Positions 25,418-35,991 of a stretch of DNA of 64,000 nt are shown in pieces; the stretch's first letter is position 1, and each line of letters opens with the position of its first letter. The DNA comes from Novosphingobium subterraneum (GTDB lineage Bacteria > Pseudomonadota > Alphaproteobacteria > Sphingomonadales > Sphingomonadaceae): positions 96,954 through 160,953 of the forward strand of contig NZ_JRVC01000013.1 of assembly GCF_000807925.1 (NCBI RefSeq). Reading direction: 5' to 3'. A program made the translations under genes and the position numbers. The notes under the pieces were generated by a model. That model searched no databases. It saw only the letters and a list, made by a program, of their open reading frames with translations, and had not been told where the DNA came from.

Positions 25418-26845
25418 ATGGCCACCGCCAACCTCATCGAGAACCGCACGTTCGACGAGATCGCCGTCGGCGACACGGCCAGCCTCACCCGCACGCTGAC
25501 CGCCGACGACATCCAGCTCTTCGCGGCGGTGTCAGGCGACGTGAATCCGGCGCATCTCGACCCTGTCTATGCCGAAACGGACATGTTCCACAGGGTCATC
25601 GCTCATGGCATGTGGGGCGCGGGGCTCATCTCGGCGATCCTGGGAACCGAGCTGCCAGGGCCCGGTGCGATCTATCTCGGCCAATCGCTTCGCTTCACCC
25701 GCCCGGTGGGCGTCGGCGACACCATCACGGCCTGCGTCACCGTCGCGCAGAAGCGCGCCGAGCATCATGTCATCGTTCTCGACTGCACCTGCGTGAACCA
25801 GAAGGGCGAGACCGTCATCAGCGGCCAGGCCGAGGTCAAGGCGCCCACCGAGAAAGTCAGCCGGCCCCGCATGCCGCTTCCCGACGTGCGGATCGCCAGC
25901 CATGACCGCTTCCGCCAGTTGATGGCGCGCGCCAAGGACGGATCTGCGTGCGTCACGGCCGTGGTCCATCCGTGCAGCGCCGACGCCATGCGCGCAGTGG
26001 CTGAGGCCGCCGACGCCGGCATCGTCGTTCCGATTCTCATCGGCCCTGCGGCGCGTATGACGAATGCGGCGAAGGACGCCGGTGTCGATATTGCGGCCTT
26101 CCGGGTGATCGACGTCCCGCACAGCCACGCCGCCGCCGCCGAAGCCGTCGCGCGCGTGCGGGCCGGCGAAGCCGCGCTGCTGATGAAGGGCTCGCTTCAT
26201 ACTGACGAGCTCATGGGCGCGGTCGTATCGTCCGACACGGGCCTTCGGACCGAACGCAGGATTAGCCACGCCTATGTGATGGACGTGCCCGGCTATCCGC
26301 GCCCGCTCATCATCACCGACGCCGCGATCAACATCGAGCCGACGCTTGAGGACAAGGCCGACATCGCGCGCAACGCGATCGACCTTGCCCATGTGATCGG
26401 GATCGAACAACCCAGGGTCGCGATCCTCGCCGCCGTCGAAACGGTCAATCCGAAAATGCGCACCACATTGGATGCCGCGGCGCTCTGCAAGATGGCGGAC
26501 CGGGGCCAGATCGAAGGCGCGCTGCTCGATGGCCCGCTCGCCCTCGATAATGCGATCAGCGAGGCGGCCGTGCGCGAGAAAAGTATCGTCTCGCCGGTCG
26601 CCGGCCAGGCGGACATCCTGCTGGTGCCCGATCTGGAGGCCGGCAACATGCTCGCAAAGCAGCTGACCTTCCTGGGCGGCGCCGATGCCGCAGGCGTGGT
26701 GCTCGGCGGGCGCGTTCCGATCATCCTCACCAGCCGGGCAGACAGCGTGCGCACGCGCCTCGCCTCCTGCGCGCTCGCGGTGCTGCTGGCGCGGGCTGCG
26801 ACCAAGGCGGCTCCCGGCGTTGCGGGACAGCGCCGCGATGGCTGA
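25418..26845 (+). CDS. Bifunctional MaoC-like enoyl-CoA hydratase / phosphate acetyl(butyryl)transferase
   Basis: A 475-residue fusion protein. Residues 1-150 are a MaoC hot-dog hydratase (TFDEIAVGD, AVSGDVNPAHLDPVYAE with catalytic Asp/His, HGMWGAGLI). Residues 165-470 are a phosphotransacetylase/phosphotransbutyrylase domain (VVHPCSADAMRAV, LMKGSLHTDELM, HAYVMDVPGYPRPLIITDAA). The hydratase half can supply (R)-3-hydroxyacyl-CoA to PhaC. The transferase half converts acyl-CoA to acyl-phosphate for the acetate kinase encoded next. It starts three bases after phaC and overlaps ackA. Such fusions are known in other proteobacteria near PHA genes. Confidence 0.93.
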   Translation: MATANLIENRTFDEIAVGDTASLTRTLTADDIQLFAAVSGDVNPAHLDPVYAETDMFHRVIAHGMWGAGLISAILGTELPGPGAIYLGQSLRFTRPVGVGDTITACVTVAQKRAEHHVIVLDCTCVNQKGETVISGQAEVKAPTEKVSRPRMPLPDVRIASHDRFRQLMARAKDGSACVTAVVHPCSADAMRAVAEAADAGIVVPILIGPAARMTNAAKDAGVDIAAFRVIDVPHSHAAAAEAVARVRAGEAALLMKGSLHTDELMGAVVSSDTGLRTERRISHAYVMDVPGYPRPLIITDAAINIEPTLEDKADIARNAIDLAHVIGIEQPRVAILAAVETVNPKMRTTLDAAALCKMADRGQIEGALLDGPLALDNAISEAAVREKSIVSPVAGQADILLVPDLEAGNMLAKQLTFLGGADAAGVVLGGRVPIILTSRADSVRTRLASCALAVLLARAATKAAPGVAGQRRDG

Positions 26846-28028
26846 AATCCTGTGCCTCAACGCCGGTTCGTCGAGCCTTAAGTTCGCGCTCTACGCCGAG
26901 CCGGGCACTGATGAGCCCTCTTTGCTGGCGAGCGGCAAGATCGAGAATATCGGCCTTGAGCCGCACCTGATCGCGCGCGATGCGAAGGGGGATGTCCTTG
27001 CCGACCGGCGCTGGACGAAAGACGTCACGATCACGCATGAGACGCTGCTCAAGGATTTGCTGCGGGAGATCGAAGCTTCGGTCGGCGAGGATCTGATCGC
27101 GGTAGGACATCGGATCGTTCATGGGGGCGCTGACCATTCAGCGCCGGCGCGGGTCGACGCGCCACTCCTCGCCGCACTCGAGGCGCTTTGCCCACTGGCG
27201 CCATTGCATCAGCCCCATAATCTCGCCGCGGTCCGCGCCGTCTCCAGGCTGCGCCCCGCTCTGCTGCAAGTCGCCTGCTTCGACACCGGCTTCCATCATG
27301 GCCAGCCCCCGGTTGCGACGCGCCTCGCGCTGCCGCGCGCGCTCGGCGAAGAGGGCATGCGGCGCTACGGCTTTCACGGCATCTCCTACGAATATATCGC
27401 GCGGCAGCTGCGTTTGATCGATCCCGATACAGGCGGTGGCCGCACGATCGCCGCGCATCTCGGCAACGGGGCCAGCCTCTGTGCGATGGACGGGGGGCGC
27501 AGCATCGACACGACGATGGGGTTCACCGCACTCGACGGATTGGTGATGGGCACGCGGTGCGGAGCGCTCGACCCGGGCGCGGTGCTCTATCTTCTCCAGC
27601 AGAGGGGCATGACGGCGCGCGAAGTCGAGCGTCTCCTCTACAGTGAGTCCGGCCTTTTGGGCGTGTCCGGCACATCGAGCGACATGCGCGCGCTTCTCGG
27701 CAGCGAAACGCCCGCCGCTGGGGAAGCGATCGACCTCTTCGTCTGGCAGATCGCGCGCCAGGCTGGCGCCCTCGCATCCTCGCTCGGGGGGCTCGATAGC
27801 TTCGTGTTTACCGCCGGGATCGGCGAGAATGCGCCTGAAATCCGCGCCCGCGTCGCCGATCGGCTCCGCTGGCTCGGCGTGGCGCTCGACACGGACGCGA
27901 ATCTCCGCGGAGCGTCGGTCATCAGCGCGCCGTTCAGCCGTGTCACGGTGCGCATCATCCCGACCGACGAGGAGTGGATGATCGCCATCCACACCGCCGA
28001 TCTTCTGCGTGAGGAGCCGAAACCATGA
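26838..28028 (+). CDS. ackA: Acetate kinase
   Basis: A 396-residue acetate/propionate kinase with the signature NAGSSSLKF (residues 7-15), HRIVHGG (about residue 90), and FHGISYEYI, HLGNGASL and TAGIGENAPEIR further on. It makes ATP and acetate from acetyl phosphate, giving substrate-level ATP when respiration is limited. ATG 26838 lies inside the end of the MaoC-Pta gene (8-base overlap), so acyl-phosphate producer and consumer are co-translated. Its own end overlaps the fabI start. The longer frame from 26685 is in the upstream gene. Confidence 0.94.
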   Translation: MAEILCLNAGSSSLKFALYAEPGTDEPSLLASGKIENIGLEPHLIARDAKGDVLADRRWTKDVTITHETLLKDLLREIEASVGEDLIAVGHRIVHGGADHSAPARVDAPLLAALEALCPLAPLHQPHNLAAVRAVSRLRPALLQVACFDTGFHHGQPPVATRLALPRALGEEGMRRYGFHGISYEYIARQLRLIDPDTGGGRTIAAHLGNGASLCAMDGGRSIDTTMGFTALDGLVMGTRCGALDPGAVLYLLQQRGMTAREVERLLYSESGLLGVSGTSSDMRALLGSETPAAGEAIDLFVWQIARQAGALASSLGGLDSFVFTAGIGENAPEIRARVADRLRWLGVALDTDANLRGASVISAPFSRVTVRIIPTDEEWMIAIHTADLLREEPKP

Positions 28029-28798
28029 AACCTCTCGTCGATCTTACTGGCAAGCGCGGCCTGGTGATCGGCATCGCCAACGCGCAGAGCATCGCGGCGG
28101 GCTGCGCCCAGGCCTTCCACGACTGTGGCGCGAGACTGGCGGCGACCTATCTCAACGGAAAGGCCGAGCCGCTCGTGGCGCCCGTCGCGGAGACCCTGGG
28201 AGTCGAATGGCTCGCCGCGTGCGATGTCCGGGTGCCGGGCGAACTGGAGGCCCTGTTCGAGCGGGTGAAGTCCGAATAAGGCGGCCTCGATTTCCTGCTT
28301 CATTCGATCGCTTTCGCGCCGAACGAGGATTTGCACGGCCGCGTCGTCGACAGCTCGGCCGAAGGCCTCGCGCTGGCGATGGACGTCTCGTGCCACAGCT
28401 TCCTGCGCATGGCGCGTCTCGCCGAGCCGCTGATGTCGGATGGCGGCTGCCTGCTGTGCGTCACCTTCTACGGGTCGGAGCGGGTGGTCGAGCACTACAA
28501 CCTGATGGGGCCGGTCAAAGCGGCCCTCGAAAGCGCGACCCGCTATGTCGCGGCTGAGCTTGGCCCCAAGGGCATTCGCGCCCATGCGATCTCGCCAGGC
28601 CCGATCGCGACCCGCGCTGCCAGCGGCATCGACCGCTTCGACGAGCTGCTCGAACGGGCCGCGGCGACGGTCCCGCAGCACCAGCTCGTGACCATCGAGG
28701 ATGTCGGAGGGCTCGCCGCCTTCCTGGTGAGCGATGCCGGCCGCCATATCACCGGCACGATCATTCCGGTCGATGGCGGTCAGCACCTGCTCGGCTAG
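28025..28798 (+). pseudogene. fabI: Enoyl-ACP reductase FabI-like, interrupted by an in-frame stop
   Basis: Translation from ATG 28025 (overlapping ackA) gives a FabI-like N-terminus (LTGKRGLVIGIANAQSIAAG) up to residue 84, where TAA at 28277-28279 stops it. The same frame then continues for 173 codons with the rest of the family sequence (GGLDFLLHSIAFAPNEDLHG, GPKGIRAHAISPGPIATRAA, HITGTIIPVDGG). There is no frameshift, only the stop. The active-site YxxxxxxK region of FabI is changed (YNLMGPVKAAL keeps Tyr and Lys). As written, only a short cofactor-binding fragment is made; re-initiation inside is possible but unlikely to give activity. The family usually completes the PHA/acetate kinase operon. 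Confidence 0.82.
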
Positions 28799-28825
28799 GG
28801 CGGCTCGCCGCGATCGGGGGCTATC

Positions 28826-29245
28826 CTATTTGTCGCTGGTGGCCTGCTTCTCGCCGTCGCCCGGGCTTTTCTGCCCGAACCATGGTCCGACAATGGCAGC
28901 AAAGGCATCCAGCGCCCCGGGAGCCGTCGGAGCGCTCGCGACGGCCTGCCAGGCCTGCTGCCATTCCTCGAACGCCGATCTTGTGCCGGCAATCATATGC
29001 TCGCGGACCGTGGCCATGTCCTCGAACAGTGCCCGCGGTCCGGCCGGGCTGACCGCGCCGGCGTCCGACGTCTTGTCCGTCGCGCCCGCAATCGAGGCAC
29101 GCGCCTCTTCGGCGAAGCGGCCGGCGGCGCGGTTGCCGACCTCGAGCGACTCTTCGCCAACTTTCCGGGCGACTTCGGCGAGCTTCAGCATCAGGCCGAC
29201 ATTCGCTTTGGCGAGCGCGGCAAGTTGATCGACCGGATAGGGCAT
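28826..29245 (-). CDS. Phasin family protein
   Basis: A 139-residue helical protein with the phasin-type pattern (LAALAKANVGLMLKLAEVAR, SFEEWQQAW-like segment near residue 95) and no cysteines or membrane helices. Phasins coat polyhydroxyalkanoate granules. It is convergent with the phaC-ackA-fabI run (27 bases from the fabI stop), which fits its role on the same granules. The C-terminal tail is rich in charged residues. The domain assignment rests on composition and context and is fairly secure. Confidence 0.8.
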   Translation of the reverse strand: MPYPVDQLAALAKANVGLMLKLAEVARKVGEESLEVGNRAAGRFAEEARASIAGATDKTSDAGAVSPAGPRALFEDMATVREHMIAGTRSAFEEWQQAWQAVASAPTAPGALDAFAAIVGPWFGQKSPGDGEKQATSDK

Positions 29246-29496
29246 GGGACGATGAACCTTTCTCTTCGCGTCTAAGCTCCAGCGTATCGGGCATGCAGCC
29301 CTGGCCTGAGGCTCATCGCGTCGCGCCGCCGATATTCGGCGAGGCTGAATCAGAGAGAATCGGTAACTCTACGTATGCCGAATCTGCGGCTTGCCTGCGA
29401 CGCTCAGCCAATGCACTTTTGGCTTGTCGTCCATGTCGTGCCCGCGGGCAGCGACTTCTACCCGTCCCGTCATGATCGCGGCACGGTCGGGCATGA

Positions 29497-31336
<1,840 letters not shown>

Positions 31337-31340
<4 letters not shown>

Positions 31341-31612
31341 ACGCGGACAAGCCCGAGCAGCCGATCGTCGAAGCCATCCGGACCCGCGCGGAACGGCGGC
31401 GGCTTGCGCAGCGGCTTCCTTCCGTCGCCCGCAATCTCGGCCAGATCGGCGTGCTCGGTTGGCAGATCGTCCTGCCCGCGCTGGTCGGTCTCGCGATCGG
31501 CCGCTGGCTCGACCACCGGCTGGATAGCGGCATCTTCTGGACCGCGCCGCTCCTGCTCGTCGGGCTCGCCCTCGGCTGCTGGTCGGGCTGGCGCTGGATG
31601 CACCGGCAATGA
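31337..31612 (+). CDS. atpQ: N-ATPase accessory membrane protein AtpQ (AtpI-like)
   Basis: A 91-residue protein with a basic N-terminus and two membrane helices (about residues 38-58 and 65-85), ending WSGWRWMHRQ. It corresponds to the AtpI-like subunit Q of N-ATPases, thought to help c-ring assembly or ion supply. The GTG start overlaps the atpC stop, and its own stop overlaps atpR as ATGA. The assignment is based on size, topology and position between atpC and atpR. Confidence 0.85.
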
Positions 31613-31875
31613 GCCAGCTCTCCCCCATCCTGTTCCTGGCCCTCGGATTTGCGGTCGGCCTCGCCCATTTCGCGGCCATCGCGAGAGAAGCCGACCTCGT
31701 CACACATGGCGGCTCGGCATCGCGCGCGATCCTGCTGAGGCTCGGGCGTCTCGCCGTCACTATTCTGGTCCTCGTCATCGCCAGCCGCCAAGGGTGGCCG
31801 GCGCTTCTTGCCGCAACAGCCGGCTTCATGGGCGGTCGCCAGATCATGCTCCACCGGTTCGGAGGTGCCCGATGA
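31609..31875 (+). CDS. atpR: N-ATPase membrane protein AtpR
   Basis: An 88-residue protein with two to three membrane helices (FLALGFAVGLAHFAAIA; LAVTILVLVIAS). This is the AtpR subunit found only in N-type ATPase operons, of unproven function but possibly involved in c-ring stability or assembly. It overlaps atpQ and atpB by four bases each. The gene is one of the best markers that this cluster is an N-ATPase. Confidence 0.85.
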   Translation: MSQLSPILFLALGFAVGLAHFAAIAREADLVTHGGSASRAILLRLGRLAVTILVLVIASRQGWPALLAATAGFMGGRQIMLHRFGGAR

Positions 31876-32573
31876 AATTCGCCTCGCCGCTCGAAGGCCA
31901 TGTACTTTTCACCGTCGGCCCGGTACCGATCAGCCAGCCCGTGGTCACGACCTGGGGCATCATGGTCGTGCTCACCATCGGAAGCTGGCTGCTGACCCGC
32001 CGCCTTACTCTCCGCCCATCGCGTGCGCAGGCTGCGATCGAGCTGGTCGTCGAGACCGTCGCCGGCCAGATCCGCGAGACGATGGAGGCGGAACCGCGGC
32101 GTTATCTGCCGCTGATCGGCACGCTGTTCCTGTTCCTGCTGGTCGCCAACTGGTCGTCGCTGATCCCCGGCGTCGAGCCGCCGACCGCGACCCTCGAAAC
32201 CGACGCGGCGCTGGCGCTGATCGTCTTCGGCGCAACGCTCTGGTTCGGCGTCCGCGCGCTCGGGCCCAGGGCCTATCTCGCGACCTTCGCGCGCCCCTCG
32301 ATCCTGCTCGCCCCGCTCAATATCGTCGAGCTCTTCACCCGCAGCTTCTCGCTGATGGTGCGCCTGTTCGGCAACGTCATGAGCGGCGTCTTCATGATCG
32401 GCGTCGTGCTGAGCATCGCCGGGCTGCTCGTCCCGATCCCGCTGATGGCGCTCGAAATGCTCACCGGCGCGGTCCAGGCCTACATTTTCGGCGCGCTCGC
32501 CATGGTCTTTATCGGGAGCGCTATCAGCGAGAACGGCGCCCGCCCGGCATCCAAACAGGAGTCCCCCGCATGA
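31872..32573 (+). CDS. atpB: N-ATPase subunit a
   Basis: A 233-residue membrane subunit with five to six helices. The essential arginine lies in SLMVRLFGNVMSG (about residue 160), next to the ion channel. The C-terminal helix contains the usual Gln (GAVQAYIFGALAMVFIGSAI region). ATG 31872 overlaps atpR; the open frame to 31404 upstream belongs to the neighbouring genes. With the c ring it carries the ions, here predicted to be sodium from the c-subunit residues. Confidence 0.93.
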   Translation: MKFASPLEGHVLFTVGPVPISQPVVTTWGIMVVLTIGSWLLTRRLTLRPSRAQAAIELVVETVAGQIRETMEAEPRRYLPLIGTLFLFLLVANWSSLIPGVEPPTATLETDAALALIVFGATLWFGVRALGPRAYLATFARPSILLAPLNIVELFTRSFSLMVRLFGNVMSGVFMIGVVLSIAGLLVPIPLMALEMLTGAVQAYIFGALAMVFIGSAISENGARPASKQESPA

Positions 32574-32812
32574 ACTGGATCCATCTCGCCAGCATCCTCG
32601 GCGCCGCTTTCGCGATCTCGATCGGCGCAATCGCCCCGGCGCTCGGGCAGGGCAGGGCCGTCGCCGCCGCGATGGACGCGATCGCGCGCCAGCCCGAAGC
32701 CGCCAACACCGTCTCGCGCACGCTGTTCGTGGGCCTCGCGATGATCGAGACGATGGCGATCTACTGCCTCGTGATCGCGCTGCTGCTGCTCTTCGCCAAC
32801 CCGTTCGCCTGA
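32570..32812 (+). CDS. atpE: N-ATPase subunit c, sodium-type
   Basis: An 80-residue hairpin of two membrane helices. The ion site has Gln27 in GQG, Glu60, Thr61 and Tyr65. These align, with an offset of five, to Gln32, Glu65, Ser66 and Tyr70 that bind sodium in the Ilyobacter tartaricus c ring. The position of Val63 is Met58 here. The loop is ARQPEA. The pattern supports sodium specificity, though proton use cannot be excluded. It overlaps atpB by four bases and ends one base before atpF. Confidence 0.94.
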   Translation: MNWIHLASILGAAFAISIGAIAPALGQGRAVAAAMDAIARQPEAANTVSRTLFVGLAMIETMAIYCLVIALLLLFANPFA

Positions 32813-32813
32813 C

Positions 32814-33563
32814 ATGCGGATCGACTGGTGGACGCTCGCGCTGCAGGCGGTCAATGTCCTCATCCTCGTGTGGCTGCTCGGACGCTTCCTGTTCCGTCCG
32901 GTGATGGATGCCATCGCTGCCCGCCAGGCATCGGCCCAGGCGCTGCTCGACGAAGCGCAGGAGGCAAAGGACCGGGCACAGGCCGAAGCGCAGGCGCTCA
33001 AGACGCAGAATGACGGCTTCGTCGCGGATGCGGCTGCGCGGCACGCCGAGATCCGGACCGAGGCCGAAGCAGAGCGCCAGCGCCTCCTCGCGCAGGCCAG
33101 GCTCGAGGCGGACGCCGTGGTCGAGCAAGGCCATGCGGCGATCGATGCCGAACGCGGGCGGGTGGCGGCACAGTGGCGGGAAAAGGCAGCGAGCCTCGCC
33201 GCCTCGATGGCGGGCACATTGCTCGCTCGTCTCCCGCCCGAGCAGACGGTGCAGGCCATGGTCGACGCGCTCAACGCGCGGCTCGGGGACCTTTCCGAGG
33301 CGGATCGCCGCAGCCTGGCGGTCGCCGGGACCGTCACCGTCGCGACGCCCGCGCCGTTGACGGCCGATCTGCAGACGCAGGTAGCGCGCGCGCTTGGCGA
33401 AATCCTGCCGGATACCGCGACCCCGATCTTCGCGGTCGATCCAGATCTCATCGCCGGCGCGGAGCTTCGCACGCCCCACGCCGTCGTGCGCAACAGCTGG
33501 CGCGCCGATCTCGACGCCATGGTGGAGAGCCTCAATGAGGACGATCATGCCCGGATCGCCTGA
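32814..33563 (+). CDS. atpF: N-ATPase subunit b with delta-like C-terminal part
   Basis: A 249-residue protein, much longer than an ordinary b subunit (about 160). It has one N-terminal membrane helix (about residues 8-25), a long alanine/glutamate-rich coiled coil to about residue 125 and a C-terminal domain (from about residue 140, [17 protein letters not shown] onward) resembling the delta subunit. N-ATPase operons have no separate atpH, and this fused form takes its place in the peripheral stalk. The last 17 bases overlap atpA. Confidence 0.88.
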   Translation: MRIDWWTLALQAVNVLILVWLLGRFLFRPVMDAIAARQASAQALLDEAQEAKDRAQAEAQALKTQNDGFVADAAARHAEIRTEAEAERQRLLAQARLEADAVVEQGHAAIDAERGRVAAQWREKAASLAASMAGTLLARLPPEQTVQAMVDALNARLGDLSEADRRSLAVAGTVTVATPAPLTADLQTQVARALGEILPDTATPIFAVDPDLIAGAELRTPHAVVRNSWRADLDAMVESLNEDDHARIA

Positions 33564-35067
33564 AGACTGGCTGACGCAGGCCCAGAGCTGTATCGCGCGC
33601 GCCAATCTCGGGCCGCGTGTCGATGCAATTGGCCGGGTGGAATCGATCGGCGACGGCGTTGCTATGGTCTCGGGCCTTCCGGACGCGCGCCTCGACGAAT
33701 TGCTCTATTTCGCCCGGGGCCAGACCGGATTCGTCCACACGCTCGACCGGGACCGGATCGGCTGCGTGCTGCTCGACGATGCCGCCCAGGTGGAGGCAGG
33801 AGACACCGTAACCGGCTCGGGCGAGGTGGTGCGCGTGCCGGTTGGCGAGGCATTGCTTGGCCGCGTCGTCGATCCGCTCGGCCGTCCGCTCGATGGCGGC
33901 CCACCGATAAGGGCCAGGCGTTTCGACCCTGTCGAACGGCCGGCGCCATCGATCATCGAGCGCGACCTCGTCGTCCAGCCGGTCCAAACCGGCACGCTCG
34001 CGATCGATGCGATGTTCGCCATCGGCCGGGGGCAGCGGGAACTCATTCTCGGAGACCGCGCCACCGGCAAGACGACGCTCACGGTCGACACGATCATCAA
34101 CCAGCGCACGAGCGACATGATCTGCGTCTATGTCGCAATCGGTCAGAAAAGCTCGGCGGTCGCACGCGTGATCGATCAGGTGCGGCGGCATGGCGCACCG
34201 GACCGCACCGTCTTTGTCGTGGCGAGCCCCGCCGCGGCGCCTGGGCTTCAATGGATCGCGCCCTTCGCGGGCTTCACGATGGCCGAATATTTTCGGGACG
34301 CGGGCGGCCACGCGCTGGTGGTGCTCGACGATCTCACCAAGCATGCCGCGACCCATCGCGAGATCGCTCTGCTGACCGGGCAGCCGCCCGGGCGCGAGGC
34401 CTATCCCGGCGACGTCTTCTTCCTCCATTCCCGCCTGCTCGAACGCGCGGCGCGTCTCTCGGCCAAACGAGGGGGCGGTTCGCTCACCGCCCTGCCGATC
34501 GCGGAGACCGATGCCGGGAATGTCAGCGCCTATATCCCAACCAATCTGATCTCGATGACCGATGGTCAGATCATTCTCGACGCGAAGCTGTTCGCGCAAG
34601 GGCACAAGCCCGCCATCGACGTCGGCACGAGCGTGAGCCGGGTCGGCGGCAAGACGCAGCTGCGTGTCCTGCGCGACGCGAGCGGAACCATGCGCCTCGA
34701 CTATGCGCAGTTCCTGGAACTCGAGATGTTCACCCGCTTCGGCGAGCAGCCTGAGCCGCGCGTCCGGGCCCAGATCGAACGTGGCAAACGCTTGCGCGCC
34801 CTGCTCGTGCAGCCATTGCTCAGCCCCCTGCGGGCCGTCGACCAGGTGGCGCTGGCCCTTGCGCTCAGCGAAGGGTTGCTCGACGACATGGCAGTAGCGG
34901 AGATACCGTCGCTCCGCACACGGCTGCCCGCCTGGATCGACGATCACGTCCCCGAGCTTTGCGCGCAGATCGAGCGGACCGGACAGATCGACACTGCGCA
35001 GCGGGCCGCTCTGGTCGCGGCGGTGAAAGCGCTGCTCGAAAGCCCGCGGATGGGCGGTATGCCATGA
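33547..35067 (+). CDS. atpA: N-ATPase subunit alpha
   Basis: A 506-residue nucleotide-binding alpha subunit with Walker [10 protein letters not shown] (about residues 168-176), Walker B ([13 protein letters not shown]) and a normal C-terminal domain. Start codon choice is between ATG 33547 and ATG 33535; both overlap atpF. I used the one directly before PGSPEDW. It lacks nothing visible compared with other alpha subunits. The stop overlaps atpG as ATGA. Confidence 0.93.
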   Translation: MPGSPEDWLTQAQSCIARANLGPRVDAIGRVESIGDGVAMVSGLPDARLDELLYFARGQTGFVHTLDRDRIGCVLLDDAAQVEAGDTVTGSGEVVRVPVGEALLGRVVDPLGRPLDGGPPIRARRFDPVERPAPSIIERDLVVQPVQTGTLAIDAMFAIGRGQRELILGDRATGKTTLTVDTIINQRTSDMICVYVAIGQKSSAVARVIDQVRRHGAPDRTVFVVASPAAAPGLQWIAPFAGFTMAEYFRDAGGHALVVLDDLTKHAATHREIALLTGQPPGREAYPGDVFFLHSRLLERAARLSAKRGGGSLTALPIAETDAGNVSAYIPTNLISMTDGQIILDAKLFAQGHKPAIDVGTSVSRVGGKTQLRVLRDASGTMRLDYAQFLELEMFTRFGEQPEPRVRAQIERGKRLRALLVQPLLSPLRAVDQVALALALSEGLLDDMAVAEIPSLRTRLPAWIDDHVPELCAQIERTGQIDTAQRAALVAAVKALLESPRMGGMP

Positions 35068-35912
35068 GCGATCGTCTCGCCGAGATCGGCCACCGGATCG
35101 AGACCGTCCGCCAGCTCGGTGCGGTGGTCAACGCCATGCAGGGCATCGCCGCGCAGCGGGCGCAGCAGGCGCGCGCGCTGCTGCCCGCGGTGCGACGCTA
35201 TGCGGAGACCGCCCGCACCGCCATTGGCCAGGCGCGCCGCCTTGACGAGCCACTGGCGCGTTTTCCGGCGCGGGCGGTCGGTGGTGCGAGAGGCGGCCTT
35301 ATCCTGTTCGGTGCGGAGCAAGGCTTTGCCGGGGCCTTTCCGGAGCAGCTGCTCGACGGCGCCGCGGCCGACATGCAGGACAGGCATATTCTTCTGATTG
35401 GGGCACGCACGGCGGCCCTTGCGGCCGAGCGCGGTCTGCGCATCGCATGGAGCGCGAGCATGCCGAGCAAGGCCGACGCGCTTCCCGCGCTGGCGACGAG
35501 CATCATCGACGCGGTTTACGACTTTCTGGAGGAGGCCGGCGCGGTGCCCATTACCATGGCTTATCCGGTCTGGAGCAGCGGCAAGGGCATCTCGATCGTG
35601 CGTGCGAGCCTCCTGCCGCTCGACCTCGACACTTTCCCGGCGTCCACGGCGGATTTGCCGCCGCTCGTCAATATCAAGGCGGCGGACCTCATCGGCAACC
35701 TGACAGTGGAATATGTCTTCGCCCAGATCTGCGCGGCGGCGGTCGAGACGTTCGTCGCCGAGAATGAGGCACGGCTGCGCACCATGGCGACCGCCCGCAG
35801 CCACATCGATCGCAAGGGCGAGGCCCTGCGCCTCGAGGAGCGGCTCACGCGTCAGGATCAGATCACCAGTGAAGTCGTCGAACTGAGCGGCGGGCGACAT
35901 CGGCGAGAATGA
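35064..35912 (+). CDS. atpG: N-ATPase subunit gamma
   Basis: A 282-residue rotor subunit with the long N-terminal helix ([20 protein letters not shown], residues 4-23) and a matching C-terminal helix (about residues 225-275). The middle Rossmann-like part is more diverged than in ordinary gamma subunits, as is common in N-ATPases. It is the last gene of the operon. Eighty bases later the oleate hydratase gene begins. Confidence 0.88.
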   Translation: MSDRLAEIGHRIETVRQLGAVVNAMQGIAAQRAQQARALLPAVRRYAETARTAIGQARRLDEPLARFPARAVGGARGGLILFGAEQGFAGAFPEQLLDGAAADMQDRHILLIGARTAALAAERGLRIAWSASMPSKADALPALATSIIDAVYDFLEEAGAVPITMAYPVWSSGKGISIVRASLLPLDLDTFPASTADLPPLVNIKAADLIGNLTVEYVFAQICAAAVETFVAENEARLRTMATARSHIDRKGEALRLEERLTRQDQITSEVVELSGGRHRRE

Positions 35913-35991
35913 ATGCAGGGCAGGCATTTCTGCTGTTCAGCAAGAAACCGCAGAACCGCCATTGTCGTCGGGATCGAAGAGGGAGTTCGTC

